Below are positions 1-10,589 of a stretch of 64,000 bases of DNA, one piece after another. The position numbers and the translations under genes are program-made. The stretch is taken from NCBI GenBank assembly GCA_036874045.1, contig CM072343.1, forward strand, positions 6,592,001 through 6,656,000. The letters run 5' to 3'. This stretch comes from Cymodocea nodosa. Taxonomy: Eukaryota; Streptophyta; Magnoliopsida; Alismatales; Cymodoceaceae. Every line of letters begins with the position of its first letter. Position 1 is the first letter of the stretch. The notes below the pieces were generated by a model, which saw only the letters and a program-made list of their open reading frames with translations, was not told the DNA's origin and searched no databases.

Positions 1-2142
1 TTAAGTCCAATTTGTATTTTTAACTATAAGTGCACAGTGTATATTGTATTTGTGTGCAAGTACAGGTTGATCTCATAGAGATTGAGTAAGAATTGTGTAC
101 CATTTTGATTTTTATATTAGAGTTTGTATGTGTTCAGTTAAGCACTTCATTGAGTTATAGTTACTTAACGGACTTAGTTTGTGGAGTTATGGTTAACTCA
201 ACGAACTAACCTCATGGACTTAAGTTAACTCCATGAGCCTACCTTTCTAGTTAAATACAACTATTTATAGAGGAATTCAGCCATCCATTAGGCGGTTCCA
301 CAGAATGTAAATAACATCAATTAAGCTTTTTAATGTTAATTAATCTGAGATTTGTCATTAAGCAACACTAACATTCAGATATTTCAAATTGTAACCATTA
401 AGATCTTTAAGTATCTTGGACTAATCAATTTTAGTAAATAATAAAACTATTTTCTATTTTCTGAATCAAACAAACATAAAACATTCACAATACTGACAAT
501 GATAACATTAATCACGATACAAAACAAACAATACAACACTTTAGTATTAAATGTAAATACAGATAATAAGTTGTTTTTGATATTTTTGTTTTGATATGTT
601 CCTAACGATAAGCGAAAAGTAAAATGTAAAAATCTCTATCAATAGTAAAAACTTCTGTCACTACATGCGACACAATTACACTACTGAAAATTTAATCACT
701 TACAATCTTACCTCCTCTCCCTATAGAATTGCTAACCAAGACTTGTAAGTTGATCTCCTCTTTAGTATACTAGCATCAACTTGAAACCAAGGCTAGAAGC
801 TTTACGATCTCTTGAGATATGAGTCGGTGTTTGGTGAAAATGACTTCCCTTCTTGCAACGCAATCACTCCTCATAGTGGTTGTCAGTCACTATGTTTGGC
901 TCGGAATCAACCCGACATCTGGAAAGTATCATCATAGACCTTTGATGGTTGGTGATTTTGGTGGTGTTGTGGAGCTTTAGGGAACTTCTGACGCTTCCTG
1001 TAGTTAGCATGGTTCTCCACCCACATATACACAATTTTCTCCTCTTCTTTTATATTTCTTTCAATAGTAATTGTTTCTACTTAAATGATCGATTGGATTT
1101 CCTTCATTCATATCAACGATGGTGATTTCTTCTTCATTTTACAAGTTAATTCTTGTGTGATATGTGTAATCATGGTTTTCCTTCGAATTTCTTGTTTCTA
1201 CAACTACTACAGTGGCATGTTAGAAAATAAATAGTCTATGGAGTTAGTGTAAATCAATGGACTTACTTCGTTGACTTATCTATAAAACACGTGCAATAAA
1301 GAAATAACTTATAAGCTTATAACACTAACATAATGTGTTACCTTGGTGTATATTCAAGTAACTCAATGCATATAGTTATGTTAACTTAACGAGTTAAACA
1401 TGTGTAGCTCACATGATATAATAAAGCATTTAATTTCAATACATGCATAAATCTAACTTAATGAGTTTAGATATACAACTTACAGTTTTTACTCGCTAAC
1501 TCAACGAGTTCTCACGTAATCTTTTTACACCTTTAAACTTGTAACTTAACAAGTTGGCACATGATCTTTCAACAAAAAGAACACTAACTCAATGAGTTAT
1601 TACTATGCACCTATACATGATATAAATATGTGCAAATAAAATAGATCATGCTTAATTCTATAAAACCACACTTAAATCAGGTTTTCAGATCACAACACAT
1701 GTCCTCAATAAATGTTATTGTAAAAAGATATTTCAAATACTTACAAACCTAACTATCCAATGCTTAGACACATTTTGGATAGTTAGCAAATAACTTACCA
1801 AATTCCACTTAAGTCATGCATTAAGGTTTCAACACATGTACTCTAGGAAATAATAATAATATATTCTTTTAGTGTTTAAAACATAACTGTCCAATACATG
1901 AAATGTAACTCTCTAAAATAACAAACAATTTGGACACTTAAGAATTTCAAAGCTTGTAACTCACCAACAGTTCAGAAATGTACTTAATTAATGCTAATTT
2001 CTTAAAATTATGTAGATTCTTTCATTAAGGCATATAATAGTGCAATTATAACATAATGGCTTAATTCTCATATGATAAGCTAAATATTATGCAATTAACC
2101 ATCATTTAACCTTTAATATTATGCACTTTTTCATTCTAAACA
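1..2142 (-). mobile_element. Gypsy-type LTR (copy L1), minus strand, cut by window start
   Basis: On the minus strand this matches the 5' LTR of the gypsy element at 30441. Its outer end at 2132-2142 is the reverse complement of TGTTTAGAATG, the start shared with 30441 and 63005. The window begins roughly 90 bp short of the inner LTR end. It carries many near-palindromic GAGTTAACTT- and CAACGAGTT-type motifs and, on the minus strand near 1050, a TATAAAAG box. No coding capacity was recognised. The sequence directly right of 2142 is the interior of a sister LTR in plus orientation, so L1 appears to be the outer end of a minus-strand element that inserted into another copy of its own family. 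Confidence 0.8.
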
Positions 2143-3490
2143 TTGTGTTAGTATTATAAGCTTATAAGTTATTTCTTTATTACACGGGTTTTATAGTTAA
2201 GTCAACAAAGTAAGTCCATTGAGTTACACTAACTCCACAAACCAGTTATTTTCTAACATGCCACTATAGCAGTTGCAAAAATAGGAAATTTAAAGATAAA
2301 CCACGATTGCACGTATCACGTAGGAATTAACTTGTGGAATGAAGAAGAAAGTGCTATCATTGATACGAATGAAGTAAATCCAACTGATCATTTAGGTAGG
2401 AGTAGTTATTACTAAAAGAAATATAAAAGAAGAGGAGAAAGACAAAGAGTGTGTGTGTGAAGGTAGAGGACCATGCTAACTATAGGAAGTATTGGAAGTT
2501 CCCTGAAGCTCCACAACATCACCAAAATCACCAACCATCGGAGGTCTGTGAGGATACTTTTCGAATGTCGAGTCGATTCTAAGCCAAACATGATGATTGA
2601 CAACCATTGTGAGGAGTGATCGCATTGTAGGAAGGGAAGCCATTTTCACTAAGCACCGACTCATATCTCAAGAGATCATAAAGCTTCTAGCCTTGATTTC
2701 AAGTTGATGGCAATATACTGAAGAGGAGATCAACTTACAAGTCTTGGTTCGCAATTCTATTGGGAGAGGAGGCAAGATTATAAGTGATTAAGTTTTCAGT
2801 GGTGTAATCATGTTGCATGTAATGACGGAAGTTTTTACTGTCAATAGAGAATTTTTACATTTCACCTTTTGTTCAACTTTAGGAACATATCAAAACAAAA
2901 ATACCAAAAAACTAATTATTTGTGTTTACATTTAGTATTTATGTTTTGTATTGTTTATTTTCTATCGTGGTTAATATTATCATTGTGAATGTTTTATGTT
3001 TAGTTGATTCAGAAAATAGAAAACAATTTTATAGATTATTAAAATTGATTCATATAGAATACTAAAAAAATCTTAATGGTTACTGTTCAAAATATTTGAA
3101 TGTTAGTGTTGATTAATGATAAATCTCAGATTAACTAACATTAAAAAACTTAATTGATGTTATTTACATTCTGTGGAACCACCCAATGGATGGCCAAATT
3201 CCTTTGTGAATAGTAGCATTTAATTAGAAATTACAAGTTAGGCTCGTGGAGTTAACTTAAGTCTATGAGGATAGTTCGTTGAGTTAACTATAACTCCACG
3301 AAGTAAGTCCATTGAGTTAACTGTAAGTCAACGAAGATGAGCTTAATTGAACACATATAAACTCTAGTATAAAAAATCAAAATAGTACATAATTCTTACT
3401 CAATCTCTTTGGGATCGACCTGTACTTACACACAAATACAATATACATTATGCACTTGTAGTTAAAAATACAAATTGGATTTAATATCTA
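1..3490. repeat. Large inverted repeat made by two opposed LTRs
   Basis: Positions 1-1335 are nearly the reverse complement of about 2150-3480. For example, the block around 277-360 (AATTCAGCCATCCATT and following) pairs with 3110-3205, and 1021-1240 pairs with 2225-2450. The arms are separated by roughly 810 bp belonging to the outer part of L1. A transcript through this region could fold into a long hairpin. Confidence 0.8.
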
Positions 3491-3558
3491 ATTTTTGTGA
3501 AAAGTTGTTTGTTTACCCTAAAAGAATTTATTAATATATACAAACAAATGCTTAAACA
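2143..3558 (+). mobile_element. Gypsy-type LTR (copy L2), plus strand, 5' part missing
   Basis: Plus-strand copy of the same LTR family as 30441-32445. It starts inside the LTR, at the stretch matching about 30990 onward, and runs to the LTR end near 3558, where similarity fades. The TATAAAAG box lies near 2424 after AAGAAA, as in the other copies. The missing first part would lie left of the window if L1 inserted into this LTR. The short frames on the minus strand here are not genes. Confidence 0.75.
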
Positions 3559-3910
3559 AAGGTCCATAAACTTTGGTTGCACATTACGTCATTAATGAGT
3601 ATATGTGTAATTTGATGTATGAGTTATTTTCCTAGTGTATTGCCCATATAAAGGGTATGTTACCTCTTTTATGGGTGTGGAATAATTACAACAAATCCCT
3701 AAGTGCTCATAACTACTAAGGACTTGTAACTACCACCATGGACATAAGTAGTTTGGCTAATATGTGTGTCAATGTTTATGATCTCTATTTCTTCTATCTC
3801 CATTGTCCAAGGACTTTGATTTGTGTGTTACTTCTACTATGAGGCATGTTAAGCAATGTTAATGTTGTCTTGAGTCCATTGTTGTGATAGCCAATGATCC
3901 CCAATGAGAA
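3559..3910. other. No gene recognised
   Basis: AT-rich sequence between the end of the L2 LTR and a copia gag remnant. Read on the minus strand, its right part may be a decayed continuation of that remnant, but similarity is too weak to call. No RNA gene or repeat structure was seen. Confidence 0.4.
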
Positions 3911-4529
3911 CTATAGGGGAAATAACAAGCTTTTGAAGATATTCTTCTTCGAGAGGAAGATCATAAAAGTCAAGTTATAGTGAAGGGAAGTAAGAATTTC
4001 CTTGTATTTATGACCCAATCCATCAATGACGAATTCAATGAGATCTAAGTGAGAGAGCAATGCACTAACAGCAACGAGCAACTTGGCAATGTGCTTGGTT
4101 GAAAAAGGATAATTAGCCATGGCTTGTTCATCAATTTTCATAAGAGCTCAAAGTTGACTGTAGAGAGCACGAATGTGTGTGTGCAAGACAAGACAAACAA
4201 TCACTTGGCCAGAAATTGCCAAGCTTCACGTGCTGAAGTGTACTGAAGAATGATCATCTCGATTGAGGGAGAAATAATGGATTGGATCTAACCAAGCACT
4301 AGGCGACCGGAGGACTCAACACTATCTTAAAGAGCAGTGGGTCGTGCATAGTCATCAGAAATGAGATGGTGGAGGTCATGGATTTGCAAGATGTTAAGAA
4401 ACTACGACTACCAGCACTGGTTGGTGGACTTTTGCATGGGTGAGGAAAGTCGTGAGAGATGTTGAACGAGGTGGCTAGGTTGGTGGCAAGGGTAGGAGTG
4501 GAGGATGACATGGTGAGAGAAGGGACCAT
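3911..4529 (-). pseudogene. Copia-type gag fragment (UBN2-like), decayed
   Basis: Minus-strand frames look like the gag region of a Ty1/copia element of the UBN2 type. The downstream piece (3911-4141) reads DLIEFVIDGLGHKYKEILT, close to the family pattern DLI-x-x-x-LDGLG-x-x-Y. The upstream piece (4299-4529) has the Ser/Thr-rich start common before such domains. They are separated by shifts and stops, and no protease, integrase or RT follows, so this is a truncated relic. It lies downstream of the host ligase gene on the same strand. Copia origin is fairly sure; the boundaries are not. Confidence 0.6.
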
Positions 4530-4944
4530 GATAGCGTCTCATACTAAATTGAGATGGAGATTTTTGGTTACGAGACGCAATGGAAGACGGAGTAACAAAA
4601 TTTATTGGACATATGATTTGGAGGATTACGAGATTTTCGGGCTTAGGATTACGAGGACAATGGCCTTGCCTTTACAAATTATATGATTTGGAGGATTACG
4701 AGGAAGACATCAATAAAATCATATATTCGACAAACAAAATTCTACAAAACAATGAAATTTTCGATCATTTTGTTGCTCCCACAATTTTGATTTGATTTAA
4801 ATATGCACGCATAATATAATAACATATAATAACAGCGACATGACAAAGTTCACTTTTCAAACCATACAATTCATGCGTTACAATTCACATGTAGTTCCAC
4901 GTTACGAACATATCATCCAATCGTGTGACGTTTAACTGTAAACC
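4530..4944. other. Intergenic; short 22-bp direct duplication
   Basis: Region 3' of the host ligase gene. A 22-bp block (ATATGATTTGGAGGATTACG plus AG) occurs at 4611-4632 and again at 4681-4702, 70 bp apart. The small plus-strand frames covering it have no recognisable domain. The host gene's 3' UTR should lie at the right side of this stretch. Confidence 0.5.
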
Positions 4945-5742
4945 TCATCCACTACTTGTGCAAATCCTGTTATTGCCGCGTCCTCCATCGTCACCGCCCC
5001 CATCATTACCTGCACCTCCTCCCTCAATGGCATATGCCGCGAGATTAACGTACCTCTCCTTGTCACTCCTCTCCCTCCACCTTGACCTACACATCACACA
5101 AGTAGTAGTTCTCCTCCCTCCACTCCGCTTCCACCTCAACAGGCACTCCTTGTGCAACCCGTTTCCGCAGGTTCCACACACTAACACCGAGGACACGTCC
5201 CCTTCTCCCTTCCCTCCTTCCATCTCCTCCAGGCAGACAGGACACACCCCTCGTCCTCGTCCATCACCGCCACCCTCCACTCTTGCCACATTCCCATTCA
5301 ACAAGAATATCTGACGGAATCTCTCCCAAGCTCGCTGACCCGCCACCACGTCAGCTGACAGGGAGGAAGGCGTGGAAAGAAGCTTCTGGAGTTGGCAAGG
5401 GTGGAGATACCTGCGACGGAGGCAAGGGTCGTCGAGCGGGAGGCCAAGCACCTTGAGAAGCACGAAGAGGATGTGCTTGCATGGGACGATGCGGTCGGGG
5501 CAGGTGCATGTCAGACTGGGGGAGAGTATGACTTTGTAGACGTTGCCCGTGAAACCGAGGACGAAGAAGTCCGATGGAGAGGAGCGGTGGAGGAGGCGGA
5601 GACCGTGGCTTAGCGCGCGAGCCGCGCGGTCCGCGAGCTGCTGGGAGAGGTTGAAGATGCATGTCGAGGCGGAAGAGGGAGCGCCGCGGCGGAGGGGACT
5701 GGTGGGACTGTCCGGGGAGTTGGAGGCCACGGATTCTTCCAT
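4945..5742 (-). CDS. SWIM-type plus RING-type zinc finger protein, probable E3 ubiquitin ligase
   Basis: A 265-residue single-exon frame, GC-rich against AT-rich surroundings. The start is the ATG opening MEESVASN. Residues 79-90 form a SWIM zinc finger, CTCPDRIVPCKH (CxC-x6-CxH). A RING-type domain follows at about 167-218, with ligands C167, C170, C189, C192, H197, C200, C215 and C218; CGNGLHKEC followed by RWKR is characteristic of a small plant family whose members are often labelled MEKK1-like E3 ligases. The C-terminus is Gly/Asp-rich and disordered-looking. In this family the RING recruits the ubiquitin-conjugating enzyme and SWIM is thought to bind protein or DNA; the substrate here is unknown. 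The frame is intact and is the only convincing host gene in the window. Overlapping frames on both strands are shadows produced by high GC. Confidence 0.88.
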   Translation of the reverse strand: MEESVASNSPDSPTSPLRRGAPSSASTCIFNLSQQLADRAARALSHGLRLLHRSSPSDFFVLGFTGNVYKVILSPSLTCTCPDRIVPCKHILFVLLKVLGLPLDDPCLRRRYLHPCQLQKLLSTPSSLSADVVAGQRAWERFRQIFLLNGNVARVEGGGDGRGRGVCPVCLEEMEGGKGEGDVSSVLVCGTCGNGLHKECLLRWKRSGGRRTTTCVMCRSRWRERSDKERYVNLAAYAIEGGGAGNDGGGDDGGRGNNRICTSSG

Positions 5743-6572
5743 GGTTGATCGGTTGTTGCGGTGGTGGCGCGACTGGAGTTAAGGAGGCAATTGGAAATTG
5801 AGGTGGTGGTTGTGCTTTGCTTGGGTGTGGAGTTTCGTAGGCGTGGGGTGGAGGGGACTGGTGGAGTACTGGTGCGAAGAAGAGATCATCGGAGGTTAAG
5901 GAGGAGAAGGAACTCAATTACTCATACAAGTTATAGAATGCTGTACCCTGCAGTGGGATTCGAGCATAAGGTGTCTTTAAATACTCATTAATATAATTAA
6001 ATGATTTGATATTTCCTTGAAAGGTTAAATAATAATAATAATGTACGACCCAGTTACGTATTCCTCTATTAATACTTTAACCCGATACTTTAATACCATG
6101 AAATCAAATGAATTGCCATTGCATTGCCACCCTTTGTAATTTCTTTCGGACCTCAGATTTTTTTGGTAATTGAATCTAATTTTGAATTCTTATCCTAATG
6201 TTAGATGGAATATTAATGGAATATTTTTTCACATTTTTAATGACGCATTTTTTTGGTTAGACTCTTCTTTTAAAGGTATAAGTGTAACTAAAGAGGTTAT
6301 TCCGTACGAGGCGAATACTTTTCTAAATTGTTATGATAGTTCTAATAAGGACCCCGCTCCTGATAACAATCCTTCTGAGCATTAAGACGATGTTACAGAG
6401 GTAAGACGATGAAAATTGAAGTTTATACCCTTACAAGTTGCTATTTCTTTTTTGGCTATTACTGGTTGGGATTGTCTTGTTTATCTTTTTATCTTTGGTA
6501 CTTGATGTGGACCTGTCCTTTGGTTGTGGTTTTATATCTTATCGTTTTTTTTATTTGTCCTAACTTTTACCA
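5743..6572. other. Upstream region of the ligase gene; no other gene seen
   Basis: This stretch lies 5' of the minus-strand ligase gene. The first 200 bp remain GC-rich and probably hold the 5' UTR. From about 5990 the sequence becomes AT-rich. I could not pick out a convincing TATA box on the minus strand. A 71-residue plus-strand frame at 6170-6385 has no recognisable domain. Confidence 0.4.
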
Positions 6573-6846
6573 GTTAAAGCAAATATAAAATGAAGAGAGA
6601 GATATATGAATACAAAAATTAAGTGTTTCTAATGATTGCTTATTGTATCTTTTTTACAAATTCTTGACATACATATTTATACTATCACCTTGATACAATT
6701 CACACCACACACGTCTATTAATAATGATAGTTAAGTAATCACTGCCATGATTACATAACTTATAACCACGACCATCCACTACATCCACGATTACATAACT
6801 GACAACCACGACCATCCACAACATTCTAAATTATATGCATACGATA
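6573..6846 (-). repeat. 3' LTR of copia element F
   Basis: About 270 bp. Positions 6574-6740 match 10419-10586 closely, including AAAGCAAATATAAAATGAAG at one end and AATGATAGTTAAGTAA at the other. On the minus strand it is preceded by the polypurine tract AAATTAAGGGGGAG (6847-6860). It contains a local duplication of CATAACTnAnAACCACGACC around 6760-6815. The exact outer ends are uncertain because the expected TG/CA termini are eroded. Confidence 0.7.
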
Positions 6847-6857
6847 CTCCCCCTTAA

Positions 6858-9350
6858 TTTAAAATAAGTTTACTACACATTTCAAATTTCTCTCTAAATT
6901 TGGTAAACAACTCATGCTTGATTGACTTTGTCATAATGTCAGCTACCTACTCCTCGTATTAACAATAATGCAACAGCACCTCATTCTTCTATATCATGTC
7001 GCGAAGGAAATGAAATCTAGTTTCAATATGTTTAGTCCTTCCATTACCAATAGGATTTCTTGCCAGATTAATAGTATACTTGTTATCCACGAGTATTTTC
7101 AATGGCCCTGAAACATTTGCCACAAGTTCCTTCAATAAATTCATCACACATACAGCTTGACAGACACCAGATGCTACTATAATGTATTCAGCTTCACAGG
7201 TTGATAGAGCAACTACACCTTGTTTCTTGGATAGCCAAGAAAACCTAGTATCTCCACAATTGAATATATATCTAGTGGTACTCCTACGATCATCTACATC
7301 ACCTCCCCAATCACTATCAGTGAAAGCAATCAAATCACCTAAATTAGCATATTTATAATACAACCCAAAATCACAAGTGTCCTTTATATATCAAAGAATC
7401 CTCTTGGCTACTTGTAGATGAGCTTTCTTAGGTCTTTCTACAAACATACTGATCAAACCTACTCTATACATTTTATCTGGTCTTGTATATGTTAAATACT
7501 TGAGAGAACCAATCATTTGCTTAAAGTAAGTTGGATCAACACTAGTTCCTTCTTCAAATTTAGATAATCTTGTCCCAACCTCCACTGGAATTCTATAGGA
7601 ATTGGCTTCCTCCATTTGAAATTTCTTCAACAATCCCTTGTCATAACTTTCTTAACTTTAAACACCCATTTCACATCTAATGCTCTATGATCAGAGGGTA
7701 AAGTTGTGGGCACCCATACTTGATTCTTGTTAATAGTAGATAACTCTTCTTTCATTGCATCCACCTAATTCATGTCTTTTAGTACCTCCTCAATTGTTAC
7801 TTCTTCAGCCTCCGCAAGCATTGAAAAAAGTTGCATCTCCCTATCTTCATCAACTGCACTACCTATCATAACTTCATAATCCTTGAGATTTTGGGGTGGC
7901 TGTCAGTTCCTTTGCGGCTATTCAATCTTTCTTTCACCTCTCTCCAAGCTTTGTTCACCAATGATTTGCAAATTCTTAATAGATTCTTCAAGATCTAAGG
8001 TAGAATGAAAAGGATCACGTACTTGAGGCAATTGTTGACATGTTGTTGAATCATTCTCCCTCCAATTCTAGGATTTTGATTCATTAAACAACACATCTCA
8101 TCTAACTAGCACCTTTTGTGTTACAGGATTGAATAGCTTATAAGTTCCATTCATGTAGCTGATAAAAATACATCTTTCTCCTCTATCATCTAATTTAACT
8201 CTTGTTTGTGAAGGCACGTGTGCATAAGCTATTGAGCCAAACACTCGGAAGTGTTTAACTAATGGTCTATGACCACTCCATGCCTCCATTGGAGTAGTAT
8301 TTTTTAATATCTTGGTTGGAGATCTATTCACAATATACACCATACATGCTACTACTTCACCCTAGAATTTACTTGGCAAGTTCTTTGACTTCAACATGCT
8401 TCTAGCCATGTTCATAATCATGCAATTCTTCCTTTCGGCGACACCATTTGATTGAGGTGTATAAGGGTAGGTTACTTCATGTTTCACTCCTTCATATTTC
8501 AGATAATTACTGAAAGCATTAGACATATATTCTCCTCCACCATCAGTCCTCAACGCCTTAAGTTTGTAGTCCTAAATGCCTTAAGTTTGTAGCCACTTTG
8601 AACTTCAACATATGCCTTGAACTCTTTGAAGTATTGAAAAACCTTAAATTTGTGTTGCAGAAAATACACCCACATTCTTCTTGAATAATCATTAATCAAT
8701 AACAAGAAGTACCTGTTTCCTCTGATGGAATTTACACTCATTGGACCACAAACATTTGAGTGTACCAATTCCAATGGTGCCTTTGTACATCTTTCACCTC
8801 CAACATTGAATGGCATCCTTGATTGTTTACCTAAAATACACCCTTCACATAATTGATTTGGATATTGAATAACTAGCAAACCATGCACTAATTGATCTTG
8901 AACTAATTGTTTCAAGCTTCGAAAGTTTAGATGCCCATACCACAAATGCCACAACTAGAATTCATCTACAATAGTAGTCTTCAAGCAGACATAACTATCA
9001 TTTACTAAATCAACAACAAAAGTTTTATTTTTTAGTCTGGTTGCCCTTAAGATAGGCATATCATTCTCATCCTTAACTATCAAGTAATCTTCAACATGCT
9101 GTAAATGATATCCCTTTTCAAATAATTGTCCTAGACTTAATAGATTATTCTTCATACGAGGAACATATAGCACATCGGTAATATATTTATGATCTCCAAA
9201 TTTATTTTGGATCAAAATTTTACCTCTACCTTGAGCCTTCACAAAGCAATCATCTACAAATCTAATGTTTAACTTTGTTGTGGTATCAAGATCAATAAAT
9301 AGACTTCAATTTCCACTCATATGGTTGTTACACCCCGAATCAAGTTGCCA
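6858..9350 (-). pseudogene. Copia element F pol (protease, integrase, RNase H; RT core missing)
   Basis: In order on the minus strand: protease with WQLDSGC (near 9345), the pre-integrase zinc region starting at WHLWYGH (about 8950) with the CEGC cysteine pair, the integrase core with the IRTDGGGEY-like acidic motif (about 8545) and VAERKN (about 8430), then the start of RT ending at KWVFKV (about 7655). Sequence then jumps to LKKFQM (about 7630), so the RT palm with its catalytic aspartates is gone. RNase H follows (TDSDWGGD at about 7320, TCEAEY, then KHIETRFHFLRD near 7000), and the polyprotein ends near 6858 beside the polypurine tract. Several stops and shifts are also present. It cannot encode a working polymerase. 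Confidence 0.85.
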
Positions 9351-10395
9351 TGCAAACTCATAGGACTCTCCCTGATCGATAGTGGCCATGAGTAATGTAT
9401 AATTCTCCTCTACTTTGTTTTCTTCTTCAGACTTCTCCTCTCCATGTTCCTTCGACTTGCTATAACATTTAGACTCATAATGTCCATATTTGTGACAGTT
9501 AGAGCATTCAACATTAGATCGAGATCTACCTTGACCTCTTCCTTTGTAGTTTCCTCTTCCTCTATAACCAATACCATCTTGGCCTAGTATGTTATCTTGG
9601 TCACGACCATGACCATGCCAACCATGGCATCCCCTATCGCGACCTCTACCTCTTCCACACCATTCACCACCATGTTGATGTTGAGCCTTTCCCTTCTCCT
9701 CCTTCAACGAGACTTGTGCTTGAAACACTTGATCCATTGGTTTCATAGGCTACCTCTTGTTCAATTGTTGTTCATGTGCTTGTACTATGCTAGACAGTAC
9801 ATCTATAGTCATTTTGACTAGATCATGTGCCTCTTCAATCACTACAATGACATGATCAAAATGAGAGGTCAAGGATCGAAGTATTTTTTCCACCTTTTCA
9901 CCTTCTACAATCTCCTCCCCACATGATTTCATTTGATTTATTAGAGCCAATAGCCGACTCACATATGTGACTACTAATTTAGAGGTCTCCATCTGAAGCA
10001 ACTCATATTGTCTCTAGAGGGTCTGTAACCACACCTTCTTCACCTGCTCAACTCCCTTAAACAAGGTCATCAGTATCTCCCAAGCTTGCTTGGATGTGGT
10101 TGCTTCTGCTATCTTCTCAAATGTATCATCATTCATTCCTTGATGAATGAGATAGAGTGCCTTCTTATCACACTTCTTCAATTCCTTGTACTACATTTTT
10201 GTGGCTTCAATTGCAATCAAATCACAAGGAGGAAGGCCCTTCTATCTCCAACAACTCTGATAATCGAACAAGATATGCATTTGGTGAGACCACTGCATGT
10301 AATTCTTATCATCAAAAATAGGGATAGAGACTTGAATTGTGTTATACATGTTGGGGTTGTTTCTCCACATCGACAATGGCAGCAAGATCAATCAC
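9351..10395 (-). pseudogene. Copia element F gag
   Basis: Minus-strand gag of the UBN2 type. The N-terminal part around 10300-10395 resembles the conserved start (PIFDDKNY, then W and M residues). The middle (9750-10001) has the pattern KVEKILRSLTSHFDHV typical of copia gag. A Gly/Arg/His-rich segment follows, then a zinc knuckle CSNCHKYGHYESKC (CX2CX4HX4C) near 9470-9510. Stops interrupt the N-terminal half and one lies just before 9746. The frame continues into protease without a terminator. It would form the virus-like particle shell of the element; now defective. Confidence 0.8.
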
Positions 10396-10403
10396 TCAAC
10401 CTG

Positions 10404-10415
10404 GCTTTGATACCA
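10404..10415 (-). other. Primer binding site of element F
   Basis: The minus strand reads TGGTATCAAAGC two bases inside the LTR end at 10418. This is the copia primer site complementary to the 3' end of initiator-Met tRNA, with one change from the usual TGGTATCAGAGC. Confidence 0.75.
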
Positions 10416-10417
10416 GA

Positions 10418-10586
10418 TGTTAAAGCAAATATAAAATGAAGAGAGAGATATGAATACAGAAACTAAGTGTTTCTAATGGTTTCTCTCTATATCTTTTTTA
10501 CAAATGCTTGACATACATATTTATATTATCACCTTGATACAATCCACACCACACACGTCCATTACTAATGATAGTTAAGTAACCAC
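10418..10586 (-). repeat. 5' LTR of copia element F, truncated
   Basis: Matches 6574-6740 of the 3' LTR but lacks the last ~100 bp (its U3 outer end). Similarity stops at about 10586, where a T/G-rich bridge leads into a gypsy-type LTR, so no target duplication can be recovered. Confidence 0.7.
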
Positions 10587-10589
10587 TTG

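Larger units (their letters stand above)
6573..10586 (-). mobile_element. Copia element F, minus strand, RT core deleted
   Basis: A short-LTR Ty1/copia element on the minus strand. In transcription order it has a 5' LTR (10418-10586, truncated at its outer end), a tRNA-Met primer site, gag with a zinc knuckle, protease, integrase, a deletion of most of the reverse transcriptase, RNase H, a polypurine tract and a 3' LTR (6573-6846). Unlike elements A-E, gag runs straight into protease with no stop between them. It is a different copia lineage from A-E. Confidence 0.85.

Noticed and set aside
1-3490. Foldback transposon or giant MITE
   Set aside because: The arms match LTRs found singly at 10590, 30441 and 63005 with defined TG ends, so two nested LTRs explain the inverted repeat better.
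4925-5314. 129-residue plus-strand Pro/Ser-rich frame
   Set aside because: It lies antisense to the SWIM/RING gene and owes its openness to that gene's GC-rich codon use; no domain.
5351-5917. 188-residue minus-strand Pro-rich frame overlapping the ligase gene
   Set aside because: Shifted frame of the same GC-rich region; the 265-residue frame carries the ordered zinc ligands and is preferred.
6170-6385. 71-residue plus-strand frame between the ligase gene and element F
   Set aside because: A faint resemblance to the integrase-RT linker of copia elements was considered, but no motif is firm enough to annotate.
10086-10439. 117-residue plus-strand frame
   Set aside because: Antisense to the gag start and primer site of element F; chance frame.
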